Notes: generated by a model not told the origin, from the sequence alone. Positions 1-12,350 are shown, numbered from the stretch's first letter. The stretch is 64,000 bases of DNA from Ooceraea biroi (GCF_003672135.1 NC_039511.1:16580464-16644463), one strand, 5' to 3'. A program made the numbers and translations.

Positions 1-2087
1 ACTTTTTTCAATCGAGTCGTCCTTGCAGAAAACGTTATTCCGTGAGACTATTGATTCCAAGTTCTCTCGGTACCTGCAAACTTCGTTTAAAGATATGTTT
101 GTTAAATTTCTAAGTAATTACAATTCATTGAGCTAAATAATTGATATAATTGTTTTTTCTTAATATAGAAACTGTTTTTTTCGAACTGTTTTCTATTTCG
201 TCTTTTCTCTCGTTCTTTCCTGTATTATCTTGCATAATGCTCTATTAGGGTACTATTAGAATATTCTTTTGTTCTCAGAGAGCTATTTGCAGAACAGGAT
301 AAACTGTCCATACTACTGAGTTTGCTAATTGTGCTGCAAAACTAATGAGAAACGTGATGATAACAAAAATCTAGTATTTCATGATCTGAGAAATATGGAT
401 TCAACTCAATTATGATTTTAAAAACATCTTTATTATTAGTCTCTTAGTTAACGGATCTCGAGGAATGAGAGATTCACAACTTCAATTGCGAATTGTCATC
501 GTAAAAATTGATTACGCAATTATGTTATCTTGATAAATTCGAATTATTGCGAAACGGATAAACGTTCGGCAAATATTGGTTATATTTCACGTTTTAAGGT
601 ACGCATCATTTTATCTAAAGGAAAGACGAGACTAGGCCAGAATCATAAAACCATAAAAACCATAATGATATGATGCAATAACGAAATTGCACGACGGCTT
701 CTACGAATTTCAATCAATCGAGTAGGAAAAATTTAAAAGCGAAGTGTGTCTATCGGAAAATTATTGGAAAATAGATAATTCCCGATAGGACAAAACGTGG
801 ATTCGTTGAGAGATAAACGATCATCTTTCATCGACATTCGATGTTTCCGTTTTATATACACCATGTCGTGTATTCAGTATTCCTTGCGTAAGAAATTATC
901 CGAAGAAACGTTGGAATTTGTTCGTTGGAAGTTTTCCAACATGAACGGATAAACATCGCGACATGCAGTGAATGTGCATGAAAATTTTCGAAACGCCATG
1001 AGCAAGATACATTTTTCATTAGACATGAATTTTTCATCCGCGACGTAAATCCAATGGGTAAATTGACCCATTGATTAACGAGCCGTAGTCCGTTTGCTAA
1101 CAGTTTGTAGCATGTAGCAGAAAGTCTTGCTTTTGTTTCTACCTTTCTTTTATAACATATGAGTAAAATCAATGTTAACTTTCATCTTATTGACAGTAGT
1201 TGATAAAAAATGAAGAAATATGAGCTTAAATAATTAAGAACCTGAGAAAGTTTATTAAGTGCTTTATTGAGGTATTTTTGTAACATTAATTATAAAATTA
1301 TAACAATGAATAAATCTGACTTTGTTTGTATTGCAGTCACTGACTGAGATTGTTGGTTGTGGAATGCAAAATCTATATTAGTTCACGTAAAGTGCGTCTT
1401 TTATGCTGATGCATATCGTCCAAGGTCTGCCTTTACGTATACATAATAATAATTATCCATGACGAGTATTTACATGCGGAATATGCGAGAAAGAAAAATT
1501 GCACCTTACTCTGAATAGGTGTTATATCAGAAATACGGTATAAATCTCTCGAGTACCGTTGCTACAATTATTTCTATAATATCGTTTACGTAATAAATGC
1601 AATTCATTTATGTGCGAACAAAAGTGACTGTCGAGTCATTCCGCGATGCTTTTGTCAAATTTTTCAGTTAACAGATTGATGGTAAGAAATGACAGAACCA
1701 AACATAATTTATAAAAGTGACATGCAAATTACCTCGAATACGATCATTGTACGATAATCGGCAATAGAGAACCTGAGCAACATGTTATACTATCTCATTC
1801 AGTTGGTCGCCGAGTACATCCTGATGTTTATACGAGTGCGTTTTTTATACTTAATCTGCGATTAAAAGGAATCGATAGCAATAGAACGAGATATCTTTAT
1901 GGAATTATTTGTATCGGTATATTCTATTTTCTTCTTTTTGATTTTGTCAATTGGCAACAACCAAACGCATTCAACAATTATTATGCAATTGATTAATTAG
2001 GCAAATTTCTATCTATTAATCATATTTTATTTATTATCCTGCGTATATCAATGTGCCCGACTAATGTCTATGATTTTGTCTTTGTAG
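1..2087. other. AT-rich stretch without a supported gene
   Basis: I find no convincing coding exon here. One exon-like segment at 29-69 has an acceptor-like ttgcag and a GTACCT donor-like end, and is open on the + strand (reads KTLFRETIDSKFS). Its phase does not join the exon starting at 2088. The region is probably the large intron or upstream flank of the gene at 2088-2917. Two overlapping minus-strand open frames at 852-1172 show no family signature. Confidence 0.4.
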
Positions 2088-2917
2088 AACCTTGTTTTCC
2101 GTGAACTTACGTCGACAAGCAAAAATTTCGATGACGCGAGTTCCAAAATACGAAACGTCACATCGCAACAGTCCGCCGATGTTTTAGTCTTTTTCGCTAT
2201 TTGTGGAGTCTTCTTCGCGTTTATGATCCTGTCTGCAAGCACACCCAAAAATCAAGTATCGAGTTATGATACGAGCAACATCGAAACGTGAGTTCTCCCA
2301 TTTTTATACGTAAGAAATGGCGAATCTTACAAAGGCTACTTTAATTGATAATTATACGGTAAACTGAGTAGACTTGAATAAAACCCCTCTTCCTGTCTCT
2401 TCACGATTGATAGAATTTCTACCGCTTTTGAGGAAGACCCGTCCTGGTATTCAAGTTCCTCAAGCACGAACTCGATGAACTGCTTTCACGCTTGCGGCGA
2501 CTCGATTGGTTCATCGCGTGACATCGTTTCTGGAGTGCAAGATCTTCCGTGCCCACCCGTTTGCGAAAACAGAATATCACCGCGTAAGAGTCTCTTACAA
2601 CAAACAAATTAAATATTAGATTTTTTTAAATTTAACATTCTTTTATTCTAAAAGAATCGAATATATTTGAGTACATATGACGCGTGGTAATGAAATGTTT
2701 CTAAGAGACTTATTGTTAGTAAGAATTTCGCAAGGTTGATCTTCTCTTTTTAGGGTCTGGAACTTCGAGTCATAACGTGCGTCACTCCAGTCACTCTCAG
2801 AATTTAAAGAAAAGACGACTGAACCATCTCGTTTCTCAGACGATACCTCAAGAATGGTTAATAAGACGTACTAGAAGCGGTCACATTTATGGAAAATATC
2901 CGACACAAGAAGAATAA
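2088..2917 (+). CDS. 3' exons of an unrecognised single-span membrane protein
   Basis: Three exons join in phase: 2088-2287, 2414-2583 and 2754-2917, ending in TAA. A CTAAT branch-point-like site and TTTGTAG precede 2088, the donors are GTGAGT and GTAAGA, and the last acceptor is TTTTTAG. The joined reading frame has about 177 codons. It holds one strongly hydrophobic stretch (DVLVFFAICGVFFAFMIL) near its start, then a Ser-rich segment, a short Cys-rich part (MNCFHACG, PCPPVCEN) and a basic tail ending IYGKYPTQEE. No start codon is visible, so the 5' exon(s) must lie upstream, perhaps outside the window. I do not recognise the family. One membrane span with a polar C-terminal tail is all that can be said. 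The consistent phases of three exons argue that it is a real gene. Confidence 0.6.
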
Positions 2918-4259
2918 AGAGGAACGCAATCACGCTAATGACAAACCGAAGCTTGAATGTCAAAGTCAAAACGAACGAAAAATTTATTCTTTATTGAAAA
3001 CAATCTGTTATTTGATTCGAGACAAAAATGTCCGGCAAGAATCTCGACACTTATCCACCACGTGAACCACTCTCTTGACGTGAATGATTATAACAAGTAT
3101 AATTGTAATTTGTTTTCGATGATTATAACTTATTTTCTTTGTTGGCATTTCTATCGGCTTTTTATCGATGCAATATATCGCGATTGCGCTTCTTTCGAGA
3201 TTATCCTTTTTACATTTTTATCGCAATCTTTAGAGCGTATCGCGCATATATCACTAGATGTGTAATGTTTGTGCGCGTATTATATGTTTGTAATTGGCTC
3301 ATAGCAAACATTAATAAATGTTTTATGATTCGACCATTTTTACCGATTGATTCTCAACATTTTCAACGGCGATTAGTCTTTTCGACGTGCTCGTTATCGA
3401 TAACGATACACATTTTACGTATATTCAAACTCGACGGTTTATTGCGTTTGTCTGCATTACCCGTCATAAAATGGTAGTCCGCCTTATCAGCCGCCATGGA
3501 TAGCCTTTCGTTAGGATTATGTAGGTTTAACGTAAAGATTCAATTCGATAACACGAGGAGGGGAAAGGTACTATTGGCGTTTGCAATTAAGGATGCATCA
3601 GGAATGTGTTCGTTCGTCAAACATGCTGGAATCTTTTTTTTATAAAATTATTCGTAACAACATAATAACACGAGGATAAAAATGCAATATGTAATTTCCG
3701 AGATAACGCAGCGTTGCGCAAATACAAATTATGATCGCTGCGTTAATTTTGTGTCGCAACGAGTCCTGCGGTTGACTACTTCAATACGAATCCAATCAGT
3801 TGCATGAACGCAGCATGATATATTATCTGACTCATCCGTATTTCATTATCGTTTCATGACGCCAGAGATGTCTGTCAGTGGAGTAAACCGGATAAACATC
3901 GCCAGAAACTGAAAGCGGGGAATCACCTCTCCGGTTGTGCAGGTGATTGTAAGTCACTGGAAACGTCACATTGTTACAATAGATATACACTGTGTCAAGT
4001 TATGCTGCGAACAAAGAAGTTTAGAACACATTTCATGTACTTTTATAACAAGCCAAGCCTTTATTTAATTATTTATTTCATGCTATTATAATTTTAATTT
4101 ACTAATTATGCATAGAAATAAATTATTATTTTCTAATGAATAACTCTCATTATCCAAAATAAATAAATAAATAAGATAGATCCGTGGTGGAAAATATTCC
4201 TCGAACAGCTGATACCGATCGATCGGCCGGCACATAAGGCACATTGTTGCGGGACAAAA
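2918..4259. other. 3' UTR and intergenic DNA before IFT46
   Basis: Two overlapping + frames at 2957-3477 are open but low in complexity and look like 3' UTR. Nothing else is recognisable until the putative X-box at 4256-4269. Confidence 0.5.
3313..3318 (+). terminator. Poly(A) signal AATAAA for the 2088-2917 gene
   Basis: A canonical AATAAA lies about 400 bases after the stop codon on the same strand, in AT-rich DNA. It is the first canonical signal downstream that I found. Confidence 0.4.
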
Positions 4260-4269
4260 CCATAGCAAC
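4256..4269 (+). promoter_or_regulatory. Possible RFX X-box (one good half site)
   Basis: The sequence AAAACCATAGCAAC lies about 205 bases upstream of the IFT46 start codon. Ciliary genes are commonly controlled by RFX factors through X-boxes of the form RYYNYY-AT-RRNRAC. The right half (ATAGCAAC) and the central CC fit; the left half fits only partly. Its position in front of an intraflagellar transport gene makes it a reasonable candidate. Confidence 0.4.
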
Positions 4270-4473
4270 GTCGGGGAAACAAAACCCCACCAACGACAGG
4301 TAGTGCAGTGTAGGTATATCGAAAGTTTTTTCTCCTAGTCATTTAGCGATCATAAATCTACATAAATACAGATCGCGATAAAATTTAGCGTGCGTTCCAG
4401 TCTATCCACATTCGTCGTCATACAGACCCTGCGAGCGATCGTCGAAGGACGCGCGAATGGACGTTCCTTGGCG

Positions 4474-5720
4474 ATGGACCTTAAGGACAGCAGCGACGAG
4501 GAAGAGGAGACACGAGGTGTTCCAACGTTCGGTAAATTCGACGAAACCATTGTGGTGCGAAACGCGGAAGAAATCAAAAGTCCGGTGCGCAACAGACCCG
4601 CAAGCTCCAGAAAACCTAGAAAGACGACTCTGACGAGTGACAGTTCGAACACTTTGGAGTCTAACTCGCCGCATCGCAGGCAGCATGAATTTCGAAGGTA
4701 ATCACCTGGCGAATCACACAAATAACACTTACTGAATTATCGCTAATGGTATAGAAAGAGTAACGTACGCTTACATTCGCTTAATTTCCGTTTTAAGTCA
4801 TTTCGTTTCTTATAAAGAAATTTGTTACATCGTGTTAAACACGACTAGGTATTCGGGCAATGAGATCGGTATCGAGAAGTCGCTCGGACTCGGCAGCGAT
4901 CCGTCTGACAGCGAGGAGAGCGACGACGATGACATACAGGGTAGCAGCGTCGCGAAGGCAATCGACTTGTACGACCCCAAGGATTTCGAGAATCTGGAGG
5001 TCTCGATGGAGGTGAAGGAACTGTTTCAGAACATAATGAGGTAAGCGCGCATGTGACACGCGAAATTCATTAAAAAAAAACCAAGTTTTCAGCGTTTTCA
5101 GCGTTTTCAGCGTTTTCAACGATTTATCCTGATCCAGATATACACCGCAAAGAATCGAGCTCAACTACAAGCTGATACCATTCATTCCCGATTACATACC
5201 GGCAGTCGGCGATATAGACGCCTTCATAAAGGTGCCGAGACCAGACGGCATCGAGGACAAGATTGGCCTGACCGTGTTAGACGAGCCCTGCACCGATCAG
5301 TCCGATCCAGCGGTCCTGCACCTGCAACTGCGCAGTCAGTCGAGAAGTGCCGTTGCCGCGGCTCGACAAGCGGTCGTCAAGAGGATCGAAGATGCCGAGA
5401 GGAACGGCAAGTCGATCGACAAGTGGATCGACGACATGAATCAGCTGCATCGGAGTAAACATCCGCCAGCCGTGCAGCTGAGCCAGCCGATGCCGGACAT
5501 CGATGGTCTGATGCAGCAGTGGCCGCCGCAAGTCGAGGACAAGCTTAACGAGCTGCAACTCGACTTGTCGAGGCTCGACTGCGACCTTCCGCAGCTGGTC
5601 GATACAGTATGCAATCTCCTGGACATTCCGACCCGTGAAAATGCTCGATTGGAGGCCCTGCACACGCTGTTCACCTTGTATTTGGAAATCCGAGACGCCG
5701 AGAGCCGGAACTTTAGTTAA
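4474..5720 (+). CDS. IFT46: Intraflagellar transport protein 46
   Basis: Three exons, 4474-4697, 4849-5040 and 5138-5720, join in phase to 332 residues; human IFT46 has about 300. IFT46 is a core subunit of the IFT-B particle that carries cargo into cilia. In insects this means ciliated sensory neurons and sperm. The N-terminus is acidic and disordered (MDLKDSSDEEEE). A second acidic Ser/Asp stretch (DSEESDDDD) follows near residue 90. From residue 139 comes the family's most conserved block: YTPQRIELNYKLIPFIPDYI, then AVGDIDAFIKVPRPDG, LGL-type TVLDEP and QSDPAVLHLQLR. The C-terminal third is helical. I chose ATG 4474 because the upstream open frame has no other ATG. The second intron is only 97 bases and carries a small tandem repeat. 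Confidence 0.95.
5081..5121 (+). repeat. Nine-base tandem repeat inside IFT46 intron 2
   Basis: The unit CGTTTTCAG recurs about four times just before the branch and acceptor region of a 97-base intron. Each unit ends in TTTTCAG, which resembles a 3' splice site. Confidence 0.75.
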
Positions 5721-6448
5721 TCACAGCGATGCTTTTTGTATATTGCCCTGGCCTGTATAACATTTAATTTTGTTATACACGGAAGATGTTTCCTATTTGC
5801 GCTGTATTTATATTTCTTGAATTTTATGTCTGTAATTTAATTGATATGTAAATATAAATTACCATCTCATTACGATATTGGATCAATGAGTTTAAAATTT
5901 GAAACATAATTACAGTATTACTTACGTTTTGATTTTTAATTTTATTTTAGTCTCTCTTACTTCATTGTACACACGTATACACTTTTTTAATATCTTTGCG
6001 GAGAAAAAATATGCTAATAAAAATTGACATGACAGTTGACGTATATACATATTTTCTAAGGACTCGTCAAACGACATATATTACTTTTAAGAGATATTTA
6101 TATTTAAGAGATTCTATATTGTCGGTAAGACAGAAGAAATATTCTTGAAACATTAATAACGTTGTCTGAAGCTTCGCACATTATCGCTTCTTGCAATACG
6201 AAAAAGAGCAATGCACAGCGTATACTCCAGTAACCTCGACTCCAATGAGCACCTCCAGATCAAGGGGATCACCTCCTGCCTCTTCCCGATCCGAGATCGG
6301 GCAATGACACAAGCGAATCGCACGCGTCGCGTTATACGTCCTCGTCGTTTTTCCGTGATAAAATACCGGCAGCGCCATGCGCGCTCTTTATCGTCTCTCT
6401 CGCTATCACCACACTTCCTGAAACGACGATGAATCATTCATCGGTTCA
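5721..6448. other. IFT46 3' UTR and spacer before ClC-7
   Basis: AT-rich up to about 6150, then richer in CpG towards the ClC-7 promoter. Open frames on both strands at 6153-6437 mirror each other and show no family signature, so I treat them as noncoding. Confidence 0.5.
6016..6021 (+). terminator. Poly(A) signal candidate for IFT46
   Basis: This canonical AATAAA lies about 300 bases after the IFT46 stop codon. Earlier A/T-rich variants near 5850 could serve instead. Confidence 0.35.
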
Positions 6449-6458
6449 GTCACGTGCT
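6449..6458 (+). promoter_or_regulatory. CLEAR-like E-box upstream of ClC-7
   Basis: GTCACGTGCT contains the E-box CACGTG and matches eight of ten positions of GTCACGTGAC. That is the CLEAR element bound by TFEB/Mitf, which controls lysosomal genes in vertebrates and flies. It sits about 230 bases before the ClC-7 start codon, in CpG-rich promoter-like DNA. Confidence 0.5.
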
Positions 6459-6688
6459 TCGATTTAATGTGCGCGCGACGTTTGTATTTCCATTTTCCCC
6501 CCGCACACACACATTCACGCGCGCTTGTCCTTATTCGTACACGACAATGTGCATTGCATTGTGCGTGAGGTAGTGCGTGTCACTGCGTGTCTATCCGTGT
6601 TGTGATATCGTTCAGCAGTGAACTCGTCGTATGTGTCTCGAGGAGTGCGACGAGTGGATCTCTAGGTCCCAACATCCCCGGCGGAACA

Positions 6689-9600
6689 ATGAATCCGTCG
6701 ACGTTCGCAGTCGTTGTCCAGGACAGCAGGGAAAACGAGAACGGTACGTTCGATGACCATGACGAGAATGACAGAGAGAGGTTGATCAAGCCAAGGAACA
6801 ATTTTGCGTCATACTCCAACGAGGACATCAACGTGCGATTTCGAGTGAGTTTTTTTATCTAGCAGCTTGATAAAAAAAATATCTTTCTGTTTACTTCCTT
6901 GTTTAAGAGGTTATTACGTTCTAGTGTCTCTTACATGCTTACTATTATCTTATATGCTTAATCTATATAATATTTTGCAAATCTAAACGAGGTTTTGAAA
7001 AACTCGTGCACTTATTAGTAAATTGAAATGTCATGTGTGTCGTCTATAGAAATACGCATTTATAGAATGTTCCATTATGTGTCGACAGAATACTAGTAAT
7101 AATACAACATGCAGCAGCGCAGAGGCTATCTTGGGTCAGTCCAGAAGATTGAATATCATGGACATAATTCCAGGAGCGACAAATTTCTTGTCAACCAATT
7201 ATGAGGTAATCACCTAATGATTCATTTTTAATCGTGTAATAATTATCTGCTGACCTCATCTAGAAGTATGTACTAAAAGTATGTGACAAATTCTATTTCT
7301 CTTTTCAGAGTTTAGATTATGATACTTGTGAAAATTATCTTCTGCAAGACGAAGAAAGGAGTAAGGGGTACAAATTTGTTGTCAGGAAAAACTTTGCTAG
7401 ATGGTTCATTTTCCTGTTGATCGGAATTTGCACCGCCCTCGTGGCATGCTTTGTAGATATATCGATAGAAGAATTGTCCAGCCTGAAATACGGCTGGCTC
7501 AAGAACTGTACGTTTTAAGTAACACTTTTCATCTGTGTATACGTATGTGTTGTACGATGCCGTAAAGTAATGTCTTTCTCACATGATTGTGACAGATGTA
7601 GACCATTGCATGGTGGAAGGTTGCCTATGGTTACCGTACACGATGTGGCTAGTGCTAAATATAGTGCCAGTTTTAATAGGCGCTGTCTTAGTATCCTATG
7701 TTGAACCTGTTGCCGCAGGAAGTGGTATCCCACAGGTAAAGTGTTACTTGAACGGGGTCAAGATACCACGAGTCGTGCGGATTAAAACGTTGGCTGTAAA
7801 AACCATCGGTGTTATATGTACCGTGGTTGGAGGCTTAGCTGGAGGCAAAGTAAGTTCGACTCGCTCACATCTGCCATTTGTCAAATTATTTTCGTTTTAT
7901 CTCATATTTTGTTTTCTAAAAATGTTTCTCTCATGCAGGAAGGTCCTATGATTCATTCCGGTGCCGTTGTAGCCGCAGGAATCTCTCAGGGCAAAAGCAC
8001 CACCTTTAAGAAAGATTTAAACATATTCAGATATTTTAGGGAAGATCATGAAAAGCGAGACTTTGTAGCTGGTGGTGCTGCATCTGGAGTGTCAGCAGCT
8101 TTCGGAGCACCGATTGGTAAATACTATTAAATACTGTTTAAATGTTATTGAACAAAAAAATATACTTCATCAAATAACACGCATAATATAATTTAAATAA
8201 ATCAAGTAAGTTAATATTAATATATAACTTAATTAACATGTAAAATTTGTAATTTTTTCCAATTTTAGGTGGAGTTTTGTTCAGCATAGAGGAAGGCACT
8301 AGCTTTTTCAATCAAAGTCTCACGTGGAGGACATTTTTCGCTAGCATGATTACCACATTCACTTTGAACGTAGTGCTGAGCGCGTACCACGGACATCTCG
8401 GGGATCTTTCGTATCCAGGCTTACTGAATCTGGGCAAGTTCGAATCGATCCCGTATCAGATTTATGAGATTCCTCTCTTCATGATAATGGGCACGTTCGG
8501 CGGACTGCTTGGCGCTCTTTGGAATCATGTCAATTACAAGATCACCTGTTTCCGTCTGCGACTCGTCACGCGAAAATGGCTAAAAGTGATAGAGGCTCTC
8601 CTGGTAGCGATGCTAAGCGCGACAATGGGATCTCTGATGATATACTTTGTCAATGATTGCAAACCGCTGGGTAATGATCCCATCAAATTCCCGGTTCAAA
8701 TGTATTGCGCGGAGGGGCAATACAGTGCCGTTGCTTCTTTGTGGTTTCAGACTCCGGAGAGCAGCGTACGATCGTTGTTCCACGATTCCAAAGGTAACTA
8801 TTACACATGCGATTACCAATAATGCAAGTACAAAGTTTATGCAACGTTTATTTTGCTCTTACCAGGATCTCATAGCGATGTCACGCTCACCATCTTCGTT
8901 GTGCTGTACTTCTTCCTCGCTGCCGCTACTTTCGGCCTATCGATGTCGAGCGGTCTTTTCATTCCTTCCTTGTTGATTGGATCCGCATGGGGTAGATTAA
9001 TTGGCTCGGCCCTCTCGAGGATATGCCCGGATTGTGTAAGAGATCTTTGATGCAGGATCAATGTGCACATAAAAGAATATTAAGACCGTATATATATATG
9101 GTTTCATATTACAGGAAGTATTGGATCCTGGCAAATATGCTTTGTTGGGTGCTGCCGCGCAGTTAGGAGGAGTGGTCAGAATGACGATAAGCTTAACCGC
9201 GATCTTGATCGAGGCAACGCAAGGAATATCCTTCGGTTTACCCGTCATCATAGTGCTTATAATGGCAAAGTGGGTTGGTGATTTCTTTAACGAGGCAAGT
9301 ACTGTATATCTTGCTCATATACATAGATACATATGTACATATACTTGTGCTATTTTAATATCCATTTTTTAGGGAATTTACGATATTCACACGCAAATGG
9401 CTGGAATTCCATTGCTCCCGTGGGAACCACCGCCATTGTCAAATAACATTTACGCAAGCGAAATAATGAGTCATCCAGTAGTGACTTTGAGGACCGTTGA
9501 AAACGTAGGTCATATTGTCGAATTGTTGAAATGCGTCACGTTCAACGGCTTCCCAATCGTCGATCCACCTAGTAGCGACCAGGTACAAGAGTCATGATTC

Positions 9601-10234
9601 CAAGCAATATTTTCATTTCCGCTTTATCGTTGCATTACTTTTTTAGGGTGAGATAAATTCTTACGGTCGATTTCGAGGACTAATATTGCGCTCCCAATTG
9701 ATAGTGCTTTTAAAAAATAAGGTATTTAACGAATATGAAGAATTCTGGGAGAAACCTTTAAGCATCAAAATGTTCAGAGACGAGTATCCTAGATATCCAA
9801 CCATCGAGCAAATTGCCATCACTGACGACGAGAAAACTTACACGATAGACCTGAGGCACTTTATGAATCCTTCTCCCTATACGTTACAACATGTTAGTAA
9901 TTTTATATCTAAGTTTTGACTTTTGAAATACCATTCAGAAATATCTAAGCTTACGTGATTCCCTTTTTACAGTCTGCAACACTACCAAGAGCGTTCAGAT
10001 TGTTCAGAGCATTAGGATTACGTCATGTACCAGTATTAAACGACACACACGAGGTAACAATTTCGAATATAATTTTTCAAGTCCACCGTATAAGGTTTAT
10101 AGATTTAATTCACGATGATTTATTCCGTCCAGGTAATCGGTATTATTACGCGAAAGGACGTTGCCAGATTCAGAATATGGAAACACCAAGGAAGAATGGG
10201 TTTGGACGAGCTTTTGATCACCAACAAGATTTAA
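6689..10234 (+). CDS. CLCN7: Lysosomal Cl-/H+ exchanger ClC-7
   Basis: Twelve exons join in phase to 805 residues, the same length as human CLCN7: 6689-6844, 7089-7205, 7309-7507, 7596-7849, 7939-8116, 8269-8793, 8866-9035, 9115-9294, 9373-9582, 9647-9892, 9973-10053 and 10133-10234. The protein exchanges two chloride ions for one proton across the lysosomal membrane and works with Ostm1 in other animals. Visible signatures are the selectivity-filter motif GSGIP (residues 199-203), GKEGP with the gating glutamate at 243, IEEG carrying the internal proton glutamate near 309-310, and GLFIP (506-510). Two cytosolic CBS domains fill the C-terminal part (about 615 onward). ESLDYD before the first helix and the EFMNPSPYT-like block in the second CBS domain are typical of ClC-7 rather than ClC-3/5. 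The N-tail has an acidic dileucine motif, DRERLI (28-33), suited to lysosomal sorting. Exon 2 (117 bases, phase 0 on both sides) could be skipped in frame. Confidence 0.95.
9295..9372 (+). other. GC-AG intron 8 of ClC-7
   Basis: The exon ends AAC GAG and continues GCAAGT instead of GTAAGT; the acceptor is TTTTTTAG. The protein on either side (FFNE / GIYDIH) matches the family only if the donor is GC. The other ten ClC-7 introns use GT. Confidence 0.85.
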
Positions 10235-10914
10235 CTTCAGATCTTTCTTACTTTTTTATTTTATCACATTTAGCGCCTTGCGCTAAAAGTAACTTTGACA
10301 CATTATGTTCTTAAGTTAAATTTTACAACTTTATGTATGTACATACATGCATTTGAGGCTAGAAAATAGGTCTGTGTGATGTTAAAAATGTGTTACTGTG
10401 CAGTGTAGGAAGTATGCCAGGATTCTTCCTTAGCAGAATATGCGTACGTATGTAACTAAACGCTCGTGATTTCGTTTACATTACAAGAATCGAGTGTGAC
10501 TTTGTACACTGCCCAACATTTTAATTATTTACAAATAACTCCCACCCAAGCCATGACCAAAGTTTAAAAAAGAGATATACAGGAAGAATTACTAATGATA
10601 AGAGAAAATAGTATTCGTACGATGACACATACATGTTAAAAAGTACGTACAATATGCACTTTTAGTCAATAGTGTGACTAGCCAATCAGTTTCCTTAACA
10701 GAATATTGTAATTTATTTATATGAGATTTTTATATAAAACCTGAAAGAAGAATGAAATATTTTGTTGTACAGTGCAAAATATAGTTGATTATTTTTACAA
10801 TCTATTCTTCATTTTCTATCAAACCTCCAACTATAGCGATTGATGGTACTGACAGAGAAGAATCTAAATTTATGTACATATCAATACTTCAGAGAATATA
10901 TATAATACATAGTA

Positions 10915-10920
10915 AATAAA
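10915..10920 (+). terminator. Poly(A) signal candidate for ClC-7
   Basis: A canonical AATAAA lies about 680 bases after the stop. The DNA from 10235 to about 11300 is AT-rich and contains no other gene, so it is read as 3' UTR and spacer. Further AATAAA-like sites occur near 11160. Confidence 0.4.
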
Positions 10921-11459
10921 TATTGTTACTAAAAATATTAAGTACGTTACACATACACTTAAATATCATACAATCTTTTACACGAAACAAAGTATTATGC
11001 CATATATTGATTTGATGTTTTTCAATTCTTTTCATCTTTTAACGCCAAGAAATTATAACTTATATTCAGAAATTCTTTTTATTCTTGCCACAATATACAA
11101 AATTTTATCCCTCAAAGTATTAACATGTATTTATAAGAACTTACTGTTATATATTAAATAAATAACTTAATCATAACTGCAAATCAGATGCTTACGTTTT
11201 CTCAGTATTTTCAGAGTTTTCTTTCAGTACAAACATATGACATTCCATCCATCGTGAAATTGATGTAAATCTCGATTATAAAATCGATGTTACGACGCAA
11301 CGAAACTGTACTGCTGTTTCATTTACTGTCATCGTGTGGCACGCTACGTTTCAGGATGCGTGTAATCTTATCAAAATTATTTTTGCGTCGACCTCTCGAG
11401 TGGATTCGAAGAAAGATCACGTGAAAATATCAAAGTATCGTGTCCTACGTATAATATTA

Positions 11460-12350
11460 TACAGATGCGAATGGCTGAGCGTCTCGATCAGTCTCGGCCG
11501 TGCGATCGAACGTTCCTCCTTTCCGTTCGCGAACCGCCGCCTATGCCGCCCACTGCTGACGTCTTGGCGGCTGGCGCGCGATGTACATGCACACGTATAT
11601 ACGCGCAGCGTTTTAAGATGCGACTCTCGAGCGCGAAATACAGAGACGCCGGCGGGCGCCGCCGCGGTCGGTCAATAGTTTCGCGGGTCGTGCACCTGCC
11701 TGTCGTGAAGTTACAGACGATAGTAGGAAGGGGTTATGGTCAATAAACGCAACCACGTCACACGCAGCCTATCGGCGACGACCCCGCTTGGCCCCTTAAA
11801 GTGGCTCCGAGCGAAAATCTTACGTGTCGGCCGATATCGTCTTCGTGCGCTTTCCCGAGTCGTAACGCGAGAAGAAGCGTGCGGGAGGCAGGCAGACGCG
11901 CGCTCACGGACGCAAGCAGTCCGAAGAGAACGTGGGTGTGAATCGGAGTCTCGCGGTCGGCCGCGTTCTCGCCAGGGTGAGTTGAACGTACGTTTCAACG
12001 GCTTGGCCGAGACACGTCCGCCATTGTTGCTGATTGGCGCGGGGCGAGGAGTTCCGTTGGTAAAGACGCCGTTCTTAGCTCGGCACGCGCATGCGCGCAC
12101 GCACATGCGTGCGCGCATCGACGCGGCAGGCGGCACGATCACGGCCGACGCTCTTCTTTCGAGTTTTCGGCGGAGGCTGGTCGAGGCGCGTCGCACGATA
12201 CATGCATGCACGCACACATGCATACACGCGAGTAATGCACGCGGCACAGTGACGCGTGCGAGGAGAATTTGCAAAATGTGCAGCTGTGCGCGATTGCACG
12301 AGCGGGGAACGTGATTCGTCAGTCTGTTGTGTCGCCACGCTAGTCTTCGG
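11460..12350 (+). promoter_or_regulatory. CpG-rich promoter and noncoding first exon of the CDK2AP-type gene
   Basis: This 0.9 kb stretch is much richer in G+C and CpG than its flanks and is open in several frames on both strands, as expected of unmethylated promoter DNA rather than coding DNA. A good donor, CAGG/GTGAGT, at 11977 would end a noncoding first exon. A strong acceptor (CTGTCTGTTGCAG) at 12649 and a GTAAGA donor near 12714 outline a possible second leader exon. A TCACGTGA E-box lies just upstream near 11418. Between 12080 and 12240 alternating purine-pyrimidine runs (GCGCATGCGCGCACGCAC) could adopt Z-DNA. Confidence 0.5.

Noticed and set aside
852..1172. Two overlapping minus-strand open frames
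   Set aside because: No family signature, no splice context, and composition like the surrounding noncoding DNA.
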